Notes under the pieces: generated by a model | Seen by the model: only the letters and a program-made list of their open reading frames with translations | Database searches by the model: none | What the model was told of the DNA's origin: nothing | Made by a program: the position numbers and the translations under genes | Part shown: piece by piece, positions 55,924-64,000 of the stretch | Numbering within the stretch: the first letter of the stretch is position 1 | Layout: every line of letters starts with the position of its first letter | Assembly: GCF_004138325.1 (NCBI RefSeq) | Contig: NZ_SBLB01000004.1 | Location: forward strand, 620,001 to 684,000 | DNA: 64,000 bases | Source: Spirosoma sordidisoli | GTDB taxonomy: Bacteria; Bacteroidota; Bacteroidia; Cytophagales; Spirosomataceae | Direction: 5' to 3'

Positions 55924-56793
55924 ATGGTACGCGCTGGTCTGGTATTTTTTTTCTCATGGCTGCTGGTCGGCTGCCTGAAAACAACCGACTCCATCGACCC
56001 GAATCGATTAGCCGCCGATCGGCAGTCGAAGCTATACGTCCTGTGCTTTATTTCACCCCAGGACACATTACTGACGGCTAAAGTGGCCATGTCTGAGCCA
56101 CAGATTATTGCCACACTTGAGCCTACTTTACTGGTAAAAACCGCTACGGTTACCCTCAGCGATGGTCAGGCATCTATCCCCCTGCTGTACAGCGATAGCC
56201 TGGGCTATTACGTGACTCGGCCATTGGGGCGTTTTCGGATACGGGCGGGGCAAACGTATCAGTTAACCGTATCGATGGGCGACGACCGACGTGTGCAGGC
56301 TACGGCAACGGTTCCGCCCGCTATTCCGATTGGGCAGGTTCGGATTGACTCCAGTATACTGGCTCAGACCGGCAACCGTACCAGTATTCGCTACACAACA
56401 ACCATAGACTGGGCTTCGCCCGGTGGCCTCAACTATTATCGGGGCTGGGGTGAGCTGACTCAGACTATACAAACCCAGCAGGGTCGATTACCCGAGACAC
56501 GTATCAGCCGCCCCGACTTCTTTGTTCTCCGTGAGAATAATACCGGTCCAGGGCCTTATTCGACTACCGGTTCGTTTACGCTGACTGTAACACCAGGAAG
56601 CCTCGTGCGCACGGCTCGAACGCGCTTTGGTCTGTTCAATACCGATCAGAATTACTACCAGTACCACGCCACACTCCGTGAGCAGCTCAATACGCCTAAC
56701 AGCCTCTTTGCCGGCACACCCGTTTTGTTCTCCAACATGGAAGGCGGCTACGGAGTCTTTGCGGCCTATAATGCAACCTACATAAGCCGATAA
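55924..56793 (+). CDS. DUF4249 outer-membrane lipoprotein
   Basis: 289 residues. Lipoprotein signal with lipobox LLVGC (Cys17). The body is beta-rich with the DUF4249 pattern: KLYVLCFISPQDTLLTAKVAMSEP, ATVTLSDGQASIPLLY, and RIRAGQTYQLTVSMGDDRRVQATATVP. The ATG follows the receptor stop codon with no gap, so translation is coupled. DUF4249 proteins regularly accompany such receptors in Bacteroidetes and may act as the surface lid in place of SusD. Substrate unknown. Confidence 0.9.
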   Translation: MVRAGLVFFFSWLLVGCLKTTDSIDPNRLAADRQSKLYVLCFISPQDTLLTAKVAMSEPQIIATLEPTLLVKTATVTLSDGQASIPLLYSDSLGYYVTRPLGRFRIRAGQTYQLTVSMGDDRRVQATATVPPAIPIGQVRIDSSILAQTGNRTSIRYTTTIDWASPGGLNYYRGWGELTQTIQTQQGRLPETRISRPDFFVLRENNTGPGPYSTTGSFTLTVTPGSLVRTARTRFGLFNTDQNYYQYHATLREQLNTPNSLFAGTPVLFSNMEGGYGVFAAYNATYISR

Positions 56794-56796
56794 ATA

Positions 56797-56826
56797 CGCA
56801 GGCACTACCGTTGGGCAGTGCCTGCG
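56797..56826. terminator. Terminator between DUF4249 and fasciclin genes
   Basis: 10-bp stem cgcaggcact/agtgcctgcg with a 10-nt loop, extended by tata pairs outside, between convergent genes. Confidence 0.65.
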
Positions 56827-56853
56827 ATATACCATGTAGCCGGTCAGAGTGGC

Positions 56854-58671
56854 TTATGGCAGTAGTACCTGATCGATGACGTGTACAATACCATTGAGCC
56901 CCAGCACATCGGCAGTAACTACAGTAGACGGACTCGCGTTAGCGTTTCCTTTCACCGACACCCCTGCCGACGAGGCCGTAATAAAGACCTGACCACCCTG
57001 AATGGTTGTAACGGCATTGGTACGCAGCCCAGCCGCAAACGCCCGCTCGTTCAGCACATGGTACGTCAGGATGCGTGTCAACACGGCCGGATCAGCCGAC
57101 TGGATGGACGCTATCGTAGGGAAGCCGGCCGCCTGGAAAGCCGCGTTGGTTGGCGCGAAGACTGTGAATGGACCACCCGTTGCAATAGTCTGTACCAGCC
57201 CGGCCCGTTGCAGAGCGGCCACCAGATACGTCAGATTCGGATTAGCAACGGCTATCTCGGCCAGATTACCGGCCGGTGGCAGTAGCACACGATCAATAAC
57301 GTGGACGACACCGTTTGTGGCCCGCACGTTAGCCTGCGTTACCGTAATCCCGTTAACCAGAATACCCCGTTGCTCCCGAACGGCGTACACCTGCTCGCCC
57401 TGTAATGTGCGAAACCCGGTCAGACGCGCGGGTAAGCGGTCGGCAAAGTAACGCTCGGTTCCGATCACGTGGTAGAGCAGAATCTGCCGCAGTGTGTTCA
57501 GATCTGCATTGTTGATAGCGGTCTCATCGGCAAAGCCGGCGGCCTGGAAGGCAGCATTGGTCGGCGCAAAAACAGTTAGGTTACCCGAGGCCAGGGCCGA
57601 GGCCAGCCCCGCCCGAACAACGGCCATCCGCAGCAATGAGAAATTAGGGTTGGCAACGACCAGATCGGTAACGGTACGGGCCTGAGCCCCGCCATCTGGC
57701 AACAGCACCTGATCAATAACATGCACCACCCCGCGTAATGTAATCAGATTTTGCAGCTGAATCCGAATAGGAGCGGCATTGCCAACACCCTGCACGGTTG
57801 CTCCGGTGACCGTTTGGGTCGTTGTCAGCCGTTCACCATTAATCGTTTCCAGATCACCAACCGAAAACTGGGGCGTAAAGAACCGCTGTCGAACCAAATG
57901 ATAGGTCAGAATACGCCGTAAGACAACCGGATCAGCCGACTGGATGGACGCAATCGTAGGGAAGCCAGCTGCCTGAAAAGCCGCGTTGGTCGGCGCAAAA
58001 ACCGTGACCGTTTCCTGCACCAGTAGCTGGAACAGATCCGAACCGGCTTGTGAAGCCCGCTGTAATGCCGCTACCAGATACGTTAAATTAGGGTTACCAG
58101 CTGCTACCTCAACCGTATTGCCGGCCGGCGGCAAAAGAACCTGACCAATGACATGAATAACGCCGTTGTTGGTTTCCAGATCCGGCTGCGAGACCAGAAC
58201 CCCGTTCACGGCAACGGCCCCTTGCTGATCACGAATCACCTGCACATCTTCGCCCTGCAAGGTTTTAATAGAGGACAATGCATCAGGTATTCGGTCTGAG
58301 AAATAACGCTCGGTTCCGATCACGTGGTAGAGCAGGATCTGCCGCAGTGTGTTCAGATCCGCATTGTTGATAGCGGTCTCATCGGCAAAGCCGGCGGCCT
58401 GGAAGGCGGCATTGGTAGGCGCAAAAACAGTCAGGTTACCCGAGGCCAGGGCCGAGGCCAGACCGGCCCGAACAACGGCTGCCCGCAGCAACGAGAAATT
58501 ATCATTGCCGACAACGACCTCTGTAATGGTCTGATTGACACGAACGCGCGCCCCATTGGCGGGAGACGTGGACCGGGGTTCTATTCCCCGCTCACAGCTG
58601 GCTAAACAGGTTACGAACAGAACTGTCAGCAACAGTAGCCACTGTTGCGATAAGGCGGCTAATCGTTTCAT
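56854..58671 (-). CDS. Lipoprotein with four fasciclin (FAS1) domains
   Basis: 605 residues from the ATG at 58671; the longer frame adds 14 Asn/Phe-rich residues ahead of the signal. Lipobox LASC (Cys26). Four consecutive ~135-residue FAS1 domains each have TVFAPTNAAFQAAGF, a L-x-x-I-L-x-Y-H box and a GxxHVID/GQVLLP end. Domains 1 and 3 share near-identical segments, as do 2 and 4, so a two-domain unit was duplicated. FAS1 domains mediate adhesion and matrix contact. It faces the receptor operon tail-to-tail and has no evident link to it. Confidence 0.92.
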   Translation of the reverse strand: MKRLAALSQQWLLLLTVLFVTCLASCERGIEPRSTSPANGARVRVNQTITEVVVGNDNFSLLRAAVVRAGLASALASGNLTVFAPTNAAFQAAGFADETAINNADLNTLRQILLYHVIGTERYFSDRIPDALSSIKTLQGEDVQVIRDQQGAVAVNGVLVSQPDLETNNGVIHVIGQVLLPPAGNTVEVAAGNPNLTYLVAALQRASQAGSDLFQLLVQETVTVFAPTNAAFQAAGFPTIASIQSADPVVLRRILTYHLVRQRFFTPQFSVGDLETINGERLTTTQTVTGATVQGVGNAAPIRIQLQNLITLRGVVHVIDQVLLPDGGAQARTVTDLVVANPNFSLLRMAVVRAGLASALASGNLTVFAPTNAAFQAAGFADETAINNADLNTLRQILLYHVIGTERYFADRLPARLTGFRTLQGEQVYAVREQRGILVNGITVTQANVRATNGVVHVIDRVLLPPAGNLAEIAVANPNLTYLVAALQRAGLVQTIATGGPFTVFAPTNAAFQAAGFPTIASIQSADPAVLTRILTYHVLNERAFAAGLRTNAVTTIQGGQVFITASSAGVSVKGNANASPSTVVTADVLGLNGIVHVIDQVLLP

Positions 58672-58853
58672 GAATTGATTTGCGTTAAACATGTTGAAGA
58701 AGTTTTGATTCATCGACTCGCTGACAGAGCAGACTTAAAGACTGACCTGGTGCGTTTCGATTAGTAGTGCAACCGACAAGGCTGTTCTCACAAAACTTTT
58801 CAACTTTTTTCGCAAACCGACAAACGGGGACTAGCGCTCATTCGGCATAAACT

Positions 58854-58883
58854 AAAAAGTCCGGAGCGTTAACTCCGGACTTT
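58854..58883 (-). terminator. carA terminator
   Basis: On the minus strand: 10-11-bp stem aagtccggag/ctccggactt with a short loop, then TTTTAGTTT. Confidence 0.75.
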
Positions 58884-58886
58884 CGT

Positions 58887-59990
58887 TTATTCATTCATCA
58901 TTTGCACGAACTGATCGAACAGGTAGCGCGAGTCGTGCGGCCCCGGCGACGATTCGGGGTGGTACTGCACCGAGAAGGCGGGCTTATCCTTGCGCCGGAT
59001 TCCTTCAATGGTGTTGTCGTTCAGGTTGACGTGCGTCAGTTCAACGTTACTATGATCCAGCACCTCTTCGGCCCGAACCGCAAAACCGTGGTTCTGCGAC
59101 GTTACTTCGCAGCGGCCCGTGATCAGGTTCTTGACCGGGTGGTTGAGGCCCCGGTGGCCGTTGTGCATTTTATAGGTCGAGATACCGCTGGCCAGCGACA
59201 GGATCTGGTGACCCAGGCAGATGCCGAACACGGGTTTCTCTTCGTCCAGCACCTGCTTCACCGTTTCAACGGCATACGGCATAGCTGCGGGATCGCCCGG
59301 ACCGTTTGCGATGAAGTAGCCATTGGGTTTCCAGGCCGCCAGTTCAGCGTATGGCGTCCGGGCAGGGAATACCTTCGTGAATACGCCCCGCTCGTTGAAG
59401 TTGCTCAGGATGCTCCGTTTTACGCCCAGGTCGAGCACGGCCACCCGCAGGCGGGATTCCGGATCACCCTGCTCGTACGATTCTCGTGTACTGACTTCCG
59501 ACGATAACTCAAGTCCCTCCATGTCGGGTACTTTGTGCAGTTCTGCCAGCAGGGCTGCCGGGTCCAGGATCTCCGACGAAATAATGCAGTTCATTACCCC
59601 TTTGGAGCGGATGTAGCGTACCAGCTGCCTCGTATCGACACCGTGAATACCTACGATATTGGCCCGCTCGAAATAATCCTGCAACGATCCATCGGCGGTG
59701 TAGCGCGAGTGAATGTTCGAGAAGAAGTTGCAGACCATGCCCCGGATTTTCACGCTACCCGACTCCTGTTCAGCATCGTGTAACACGCCATAGTTACCAA
59801 TGTGCGACGTGGTATTGATAATAACCTGCCCATAATAGGAGGGGTCGGTATAGATTTCCTGATAACCGGTCATGCCGGTGTTGAAGCAAATCTCGCCCCC
59901 GGCGGTTCCTTTCTTACCGAGTGCCAGGCCTCGATATACCGTGCCGTCCTGTAAAACCAGCAGGGCTTCGGGTTGCTGCGTATGTTTCAT
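58887..59990 (-). CDS. carA: Carbamoyl-phosphate synthase small (glutaminase) subunit
   Basis: Hydrolyses glutamine and channels ammonia to CarB for arginine and pyrimidine synthesis. 367 residues. The N-terminal CarA domain (GEICFNTGMTGYQEIYTDPSYYGQ) is followed by a class I glutamine amidotransferase: nucleophile Cys in FGICLGHQILSLA (~259), and His/Glu in SVQYHPESSPGPHDS (~341-343). carB is not in the window. It lies downstream of rplQ in the same direction, ~90 bp after it, a linkage seen in other Bacteroidetes. Confidence 0.96.
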   Translation of the reverse strand: MKHTQQPEALLVLQDGTVYRGLALGKKGTAGGEICFNTGMTGYQEIYTDPSYYGQVIINTTSHIGNYGVLHDAEQESGSVKIRGMVCNFFSNIHSRYTADGSLQDYFERANIVGIHGVDTRQLVRYIRSKGVMNCIISSEILDPAALLAELHKVPDMEGLELSSEVSTRESYEQGDPESRLRVAVLDLGVKRSILSNFNERGVFTKVFPARTPYAELAAWKPNGYFIANGPGDPAAMPYAVETVKQVLDEEKPVFGICLGHQILSLASGISTYKMHNGHRGLNHPVKNLITGRCEVTSQNHGFAVRAEEVLDHSNVELTHVNLNDNTIEGIRRKDKPAFSVQYHPESSPGPHDSRYLFDQFVQMMNE

Positions 59991-60080
59991 GAATGCGTTT
60001 TGGAATACAAAGGACTAAAAAAAAGGGTTAACCGATACCGGCTAACCCAATCTTATATTTCAGGCAGTGCGCCATCGGCT

Positions 60081-60713
60081 TTATTTTTTCTCGTCGTCGG
60101 TTGAAGCTTCAGGAGCAGCAGCATCCGTTGCAGGCGTCTCATCAGCAGGTGCTTCTGTCGACGTTTCAGCTACGGGCGCGGTCTCAACCTCGGCAGCCGG
60201 AGCCGCTTCAGCTGTAGGTGTTTCCGCAACTACCTCGGCAGCAACGGGTGCGGCTTCGGCAGCGCCAGCAGCCTGGCGAGCTCCACTACCCCGACGGCTC
60301 CGACGCGTTTTGGTCGTAGCAGCTGCTTTCTCGGCAGCAGCAGCCAGCAGCGTTTCGTTGAAGTCGACGAGTTCGATCAGGCAGGTTTCGGCATTGTCAC
60401 CAGCCCGGTTGCCCAGCTTGATGATCCGCGTGTAACCACCCGGACGGTCAGCGATCTTATCGGCTACCGTACCGAACAGTTCTTTAACCGTTTCTTTGTT
60501 CGTCAACGACTGAAACACCACCCGGCGGTTCTGGTTGTTGTCTTCTTTAGCCCGCGTCAGGATGGGCTCCACGAATTTGCGGAGTTCTTTTGCCTTGGCA
60601 AGCGTCGTTTCGATCCGCTTGTGCAGGATCAGCGACGAAGCCATGTTCTGCAACATCGCTTCGCGGTGCGAGTGCGTCCGGCTGAGGTGATTATCTTTCT
60701 TACCGTGTCTCAT
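60081..60713 (-). CDS. rplQ: 50S ribosomal protein L17 with long C-terminal extension
   Basis: Residues 1-~120 are L17 ([61 protein letters not shown]). The remaining ~80 residues are an Ala/Glu/Thr/Val-rich, acidic, low-complexity tail ([16 protein letters not shown]), which makes the protein 210 residues against ~120-160 in most bacteria. It sits at the end of the ribosomal operon, after rpoA. Confidence 0.95.
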   Translation of the reverse strand: MRHGKKDNHLSRTHSHREAMLQNMASSLILHKRIETTLAKAKELRKFVEPILTRAKEDNNQNRRVVFQSLTNKETVKELFGTVADKIADRPGGYTRIIKLGNRAGDNAETCLIELVDFNETLLAAAAEKAAATTKTRRSRRGSGARQAAGAAEAAPVAAEVVAETPTAEAAPAAEVETAPVAETSTEAPADETPATDAAAPEASTDDEKK

Positions 60714-60790
60714 TGTTATCTTGGCTTAGGGCTTGGGGCAAAGAGCATGGGGCAATTTCTCCCGATGTCCAAAGCCCTAGGCCCGAAATC

Positions 60791-61780
60791 TTAATCTTCG
60801 TCTAGTCTGTACTTAGCGACGTCCATACCGAACGTCAGGTTTTTCTCAGCAACCAGTTGCTCAAGCTCCGTCAATGATTTCTTACCGAAGTTGCGGAATT
60901 TCATCATGTCTGAAATCTCAAGCCGAACCAGGTCACCCAACGTCCGAACGTCAGCTGACTTAAGGCAGTTGTAAGCCCGCACCGACAGGTCAAGATCAGC
61001 CAGCGAGGTTTTCAACAGCTTGCGCATGTGCAGTACTTCTTCGTCAACGACGTTTTCTTCTTCCGGCTTAGCCGTTTCAAAAGTCATCGTCTGATCCGAG
61101 AACAGCATGAAGTGCTGAATCAGGATGTAAGCAGCTCCTTTGAGCGCTTCTTCGGGGTGAATGGATCCATCGGTTTCGATGTCCAGCAGCAGCCGTTCAT
61201 AGTCGGTCTTCTGCTCAACCCGCGTGTTCTCAACGCTGTACTTTACATTCTTGATCGGCGTGTAGATGGCATCGATCGGGATGTGACCAAACGGCAGCTC
61301 ATTGGCGCGTGGCTCATCGGCAGGAACGTAGCCCCGGCCTTTCTCAACGAAGATTTCCATCTCCAGATCCCGGGTATCATCGATATGGCAAATCTCCAGT
61401 TCGGGATTCAGCACTTCGAACGACGGCGAGAACTTCGATATATCACCAGCCTTCAGAACAGACTGCTTTTTGATATTAACCGTAATTTTGTTGTCGACCA
61501 TGTCGTTGATCTTCTTGAAACGAACCATTTTCAGGTTCAGAATGATCTCCGTCACATCTTCAACGACGCCCTCAATGGACGAGAATTCGTGCAGCACACC
61601 GGGGAATTTTACGCTCGTAATAGCATACCCTTCCAGCGACGACAGCAGAATCCGCCGAAGCGCGTTACCGATTGTTACACCGTATCCTTTCTCAAGGGGT
61701 TTAAATTCAAATACCCCGTGAAAGTCGTCGGCTTTCTCCACGACGACTTTGTCGGGCATTTGGAACGCTAAAATGGACAT
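60791..61780 (-). CDS. rpoA: DNA-directed RNA polymerase subunit alpha
   Basis: 329 residues. The N-terminal assembly domain ([48 protein letters not shown]) nucleates beta and beta' binding. The C-terminal domain (~250-310, [40 protein letters not shown]) contacts upstream DNA and activators. It lies between rpsD and rplQ in the conserved order. A 180-bp gap to rpsD contains an inverted repeat. Confidence 0.97.
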   Translation of the reverse strand: MSILAFQMPDKVVVEKADDFHGVFEFKPLEKGYGVTIGNALRRILLSSLEGYAITSVKFPGVLHEFSSIEGVVEDVTEIILNLKMVRFKKINDMVDNKITVNIKKQSVLKAGDISKFSPSFEVLNPELEICHIDDTRDLEMEIFVEKGRGYVPADEPRANELPFGHIPIDAIYTPIKNVKYSVENTRVEQKTDYERLLLDIETDGSIHPEEALKGAAYILIQHFMLFSDQTMTFETAKPEEENVVDEEVLHMRKLLKTSLADLDLSVRAYNCLKSADVRTLGDLVRLEISDMMKFRNFGKKSLTELEQLVAEKNLTFGMDVAKYRLDED

Positions 61781-61839
61781 ACGTTTCGTATTGTTTACAG
61801 CAGTTCTCTGCCTTGGCGTGAAGACTCAAAAAGAGTTTT

Positions 61840-61903
61840 CAGTTTTTCGGTTGGATGGTTCCGGTCAAACGACCGCCTTTACGAGGTTCACAACCGAAAA
61901 CTG
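61840..61903. repeat. Inverted repeat between rpsD and rpoA
   Basis: Arms cagtttttcggttg (61840-61853) and caaccgaaaactg (61891-61903) pair with one bulged base. Related to the element at 63655-63726. Confidence 0.5.
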
Positions 61904-61960
61904 CAAAACCGTAAACTATATATGAAGGCAGCAGAACCCCTTGGAGTTCTGCCAGCCCGA

Positions 61961-62566
61961 TTACTTCGAATACAATTCGACGATGGCCTGCTCGTTGAAG
62001 TTCTCCGGAATCTGGTCGCGCTCAGGGTAGCTGATGAACTTACCCGTCATTTGCGTACCGTCCCACTCTACCCAGTTGTACCGCTTGGTGTTGCGGGCCG
62101 ACAGGCTCGAGGTAACGGCTTCCAGCGACTTCGACTTTTCCCGAACGCCGATCAGCTGACCTGGCTTGAGGGAATACGATGGGATGTTGACTACTTCACC
62201 ATCAACAATGATGTGCTTGTGCGACACCAGCTGACGAGCCGCCCGGCGTGACGAAGCGATACCCATGCGGTAAACGGTGTTGTCGAGACGAGCTTCGCAC
62301 AGTTTGAGCAGGTTTTCACCCGTAATGCCCTCCCGAACCTGAGCCCGGTGGAACAAGGCACGGAACTGGCGTTCCAGAATGCCATAGGTGTATTTCACTT
62401 TTTGCTTTTCCAGCAATTGGAGTGCGTATTCAGACTGCTTCCGCTTACGACCCCGACCGTGCATACCCGGTCCGTAATTCTTTTTCTGAAGCGCTTTGCT
62501 CGGTCCGAGAATCGGCTCACCGAACTTGCGCGAAATTTTGGCTTTTGGCCCTGTGTAACGTGCCAT
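61961..62566 (-). CDS. rpsD: 30S ribosomal protein S4
   Basis: 201 residues. Starts [19 protein letters not shown]; no zinc-binding cysteine cluster in the N-terminal region. The S4 RNA-binding domain is [32 protein letters not shown] (~95-125). It nucleates 30S assembly and in many bacteria represses its own operon. Confidence 0.97.
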   Translation of the reverse strand: MARYTGPKAKISRKFGEPILGPSKALQKKNYGPGMHGRGRKRKQSEYALQLLEKQKVKYTYGILERQFRALFHRAQVREGITGENLLKLCEARLDNTVYRMGIASSRRAARQLVSHKHIIVDGEVVNIPSYSLKPGQLIGVREKSKSLEAVTSSLSARNTKRYNWVEWDGTQMTGKFISYPERDQIPENFNEQAIVELYSK

Positions 62567-62644
62567 TCTTTAATGAATGAATAATTGTGAAACATTGGAC
62601 AGACACAACCAAATGTCGCCTGCCCCTATTCATGTCATCCGTTA

Positions 62645-63040
62645 TTATACGCGACGACGTTTTGGCGGCCGGCATCCATTGTGCGGCAGCGGGGTAATAT
62701 CACGGATTGTAGTTACTTCGATACCCGAGTTCTGAATGGTACGGATAGCCGACTCACGGCCTGATCCCGGACCTTTCACGAATACTTCGGCTTTCCGCAT
62801 ACCCAGGTCGTGAGCAACGGCAGCACAGTTCTGAGCAGCCGTCTGGGCGGCATAGGGCGTGTTCTTCTTCGAACCACGGAATCCCATTTTACCAGCCGAC
62901 GCCCAGGAGATAACCTGGCCGTTCATGTTGGTGATCGAAATAATAATGTTGTTGAACGTAGCCCGGATGTGTACCTGACCAACGGGTTCAACAATTACTA
63001 CCCGCTTTTTCGCTTTGTCTTTGCGTTTTGCTTGAGCCAT
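62645..63040 (-). CDS. rpsK: 30S ribosomal protein S11
   Basis: 131 residues. Core [42 protein letters not shown], and the conserved end [19 protein letters not shown] platform protein of the 30S subunit, in the usual position between rpsM and rpsD. Confidence 0.97.
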   Translation of the reverse strand: MAQAKRKDKAKKRVVIVEPVGQVHIRATFNNIIISITNMNGQVISWASAGKMGFRGSKKNTPYAAQTAAQNCAAVAHDLGMRKAEVFVKGPGSGRESAIRTIQNSGIEVTTIRDITPLPHNGCRPPKRRRV

Positions 63041-63148
63041 TGTTTTGAGGTAATCGTCAGTGTGTCACGGGATGTCATTACTTACCACCGGCTGATGAAC
63101 AACCCAATGATGTCAAATGATCCAGCATGACCATGAGCGACCAGTTTA

Positions 63149-63526
63149 TTACTTGGTTACTTTCTTCTTGTTAGCAACTGTCTTACGCTTGCCTTTGCGG
63201 GTACGCGAGTTGTTCTTGGTGTGCTGACCCCGAACCGGCAGGCCCTTGCGGTGACGCAGACCCCGGTAGCAACCGATGTCCATCAGACGCTTGATGCTCA
63301 ACTGAACTTCGGAGCGCAGTTGACCTTCAACTTTGTATTCGCTCGAGATGGCGTTACGCACTGCGCTCGCTTCATCGTCAGACCACTCACTGGCCTTCTT
63401 GTCAACACTGATACCAGCGTCGGTCAAGATCTTCTTCGCCCGGCTACGACCAATGCCGTAGATATAAGTCAGCGCAATCTCACCGCGCTTCTTGTCCGGG
63501 ATATCAACACCTGCAATACGTGCCAT
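63149..63526 (-). CDS. rpsM: 30S ribosomal protein S13
   Basis: 125 residues. Starts [26 protein letters not shown] with the helix-two-turn-helix, then [24 protein letters not shown] and a lysine-rich tail. Contacts the 50S subunit and P-site tRNA. Begins 2 bp after the rpmJ stop codon. Confidence 0.97.
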   Translation of the reverse strand: MARIAGVDIPDKKRGEIALTYIYGIGRSRAKKILTDAGISVDKKASEWSDDEASAVRNAISSEYKVEGQLRSEVQLSIKRLMDIGCYRGLRHRKGLPVRGQHTKNNSRTRKGKRKTVANKKKVTK

Positions 63527-63528
63527 GC

Positions 63529-63645
63529 TTAGCCTTGTCTTTGTTTGTAACGGGGATTCTTTTTGTTGATCACGTACAGCTTGCCTTTCCGACGGATCAC
63601 GATGCAGTCTTCACTGCGCTTCTTAATCGACGCTTTAACTTTCAT
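63529..63645 (-). CDS. rpmJ: 50S ribosomal protein L36
   Basis: 38 residues, complete: starts [19 protein letters not shown], then [19 protein letters not shown]. Only one of the four zinc-ligand positions is cysteine (Cys14; the second pair reads NKKNP.. and the first V/I), so this is the zinc-free C-minus form. It lies between infA and rpsM as in most Bacteroidetes. Confidence 0.93.
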   Translation of the reverse strand: MKVKASIKKRSEDCIVIRRKGKLYVINKKNPRYKQRQG

Positions 63646-63654
63646 GGTTTAAAA

Positions 63655-63726
63655 AGTTTTCGGTCTTTGGTTTCCGGTTTTCAACACTTCGATTGATAGC
63701 CAACCGAAACCTGTAAACCGAAAACT
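63655..63726. repeat. Inverted repeat between infA and rpmJ
   Basis: Perfect outer arms agttttcggt/accgaaaact (63655-63664, 63717-63726) with further partial pairing inside (ggtttccggtt/aaccgaaacc). It contains the same accgaaaactg motif as the rpsD-rpoA gap. Confidence 0.5.
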
Positions 63727-63732
63727 GTAAAC

Positions 63733-63951
63733 TCATTTATACCGGTACACAATCCGCGCCTTACTTAAATCATAAGGCGACATTTCTAACTTTACGCGGT
63801 CTCCTGGCAAAATCTTGATGTAGTTCATCCGCATTTTGCCGGAGATGTGAGCGATTACCTCGTGCTTGTTGGCCAACTCGACCCGAAACATAGCATTCGA
63901 TAATGCCTCCAAAATCACACCGTCCTGTTCTATAGAATTCTGCTTTGCCAT
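63733..63951 (-). CDS. infA: Translation initiation factor IF-1
   Basis: 72 residues, full length: [20 protein letters not shown], then [46 protein letters not shown]. An OB-fold protein that occupies the ribosomal A site during initiation. First complete gene of the operon in the window. Confidence 0.97.
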   Translation of the reverse strand: MAKQNSIEQDGVILEALSNAMFRVELANKHEVIAHISGKMRMNYIKILPGDRVKLEMSPYDLSKARIVYRYK

Positions 63952-63958
63952 GTCTGCT

Positions 63959-64000
63959 TTAAGCCGCTACTAAATCCTGTGTTTCAACCATCAGGCTCGT
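63959..64000 (-). CDS. C-terminal end of the gene upstream of infA (partial)
   Basis: An open minus-strand frame enters from the window edge and encodes [13 protein letters not shown] before a stop at 63959-63961, 7 bp before the infA start. In Bacteroidetes this position is normally map (methionine aminopeptidase) or secY. Thirteen residues are too few to say which. Confidence 0.35.
   Translation of the reverse strand, partial: TSLMVETQDLVAA

Noticed and set aside
51465-56793. SusCD polysaccharide utilisation locus
   Set aside because: The receptor has an STN domain and is followed by DUF4249, with no SusD-like gene and no linked glycan-active enzymes.

Overview
The window reads as chromosome of a Bacteroidota member, most likely a cytophagalean of the Spirosoma/Fibrella type (Spirosomaceae). 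Evidence: GC content in the mid-50s, Bacteroidetes-type promoters (TTG/TAnnTTTG) instead of Shine-Dalgarno-led starts, a T9SS C-terminal sorting domain, an STN-containing TonB receptor controlled by an ECF sigma/FecR pair, a DUF4249 lipoprotein, a Bacteroidetes-type PurM, and the infA-rpmJ-rpsM-rpsK-rpsD-rpoA-rplQ order at the right end. The genus assignment is inference.

Layout. 0-9 kb: a partial thioredoxin-reductase-like flavoprotein without the CxxC, purM, a T9SS-secreted protein, a DUF4258/DUF2283 gene pair, nrdB and uvrA. 9-12 kb: a large cysteine-rich secreted protein and an AT-rich gene-free stretch. 12-27 kb: housekeeping and central metabolism (amidohydrolase, gltA, recA, eno, an FtsB/DivIC-like protein, a low-molecular-weight tyrosine phosphatase, gpmI, and sucA-odhB for the 2-oxoglutarate dehydrogenase complex). 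27-36 kb: a signalling block with a transporter-like/HEAT/cyclic-nucleotide-binding fusion, two histidine kinases with almost identical catalytic cores, a stand-alone receiver, and a receiver-adenylate cyclase. 36-41 kb: an FtsX-like permease with a histidine-rich loop, hemC, an Hsp20-like protein, a 110-bp tandem repeat and a large glycoside-hydrolase-like protein.

41.3-43.1 kb: two tRNA genes (Leu-UAA, Gly-GCC) and a 1.5-kb islet. The islet is bounded by about 70-bp direct repeats that contain the 3' end of tRNA-Leu and its terminator. Its only protein gene is an Abi_2/AbiF-type protein with a HEPN RNase motif (RNVCAH). It is preceded by about 340 bp of non-coding DNA with two perfect TAnnTTTG boxes, several hairpins and an intrinsic terminator directly before the abi start codon. 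This is the best candidate in the window for an under-described system: a minimal tRNA-anchored defence or toxin-antitoxin islet with a possible RNA partner.

43-47 kb: a UbiA prenyltransferase divergent from a type III polyketide synthase, a GT2 glycosyltransferase and a TerC protein. 47-51 kb: a 1.3-kilo-residue SF1 DUF4011 helicase. 51-59 kb: ECF sigma, FecR, STN-TonB receptor and DUF4249, then a four-domain fasciclin lipoprotein. 59-64 kb: carA and the rplQ-to-infA ribosomal/RNA-polymerase operon, with the end of one more gene at the window edge.

No rRNA, CRISPR array, transposase or integrase was seen.
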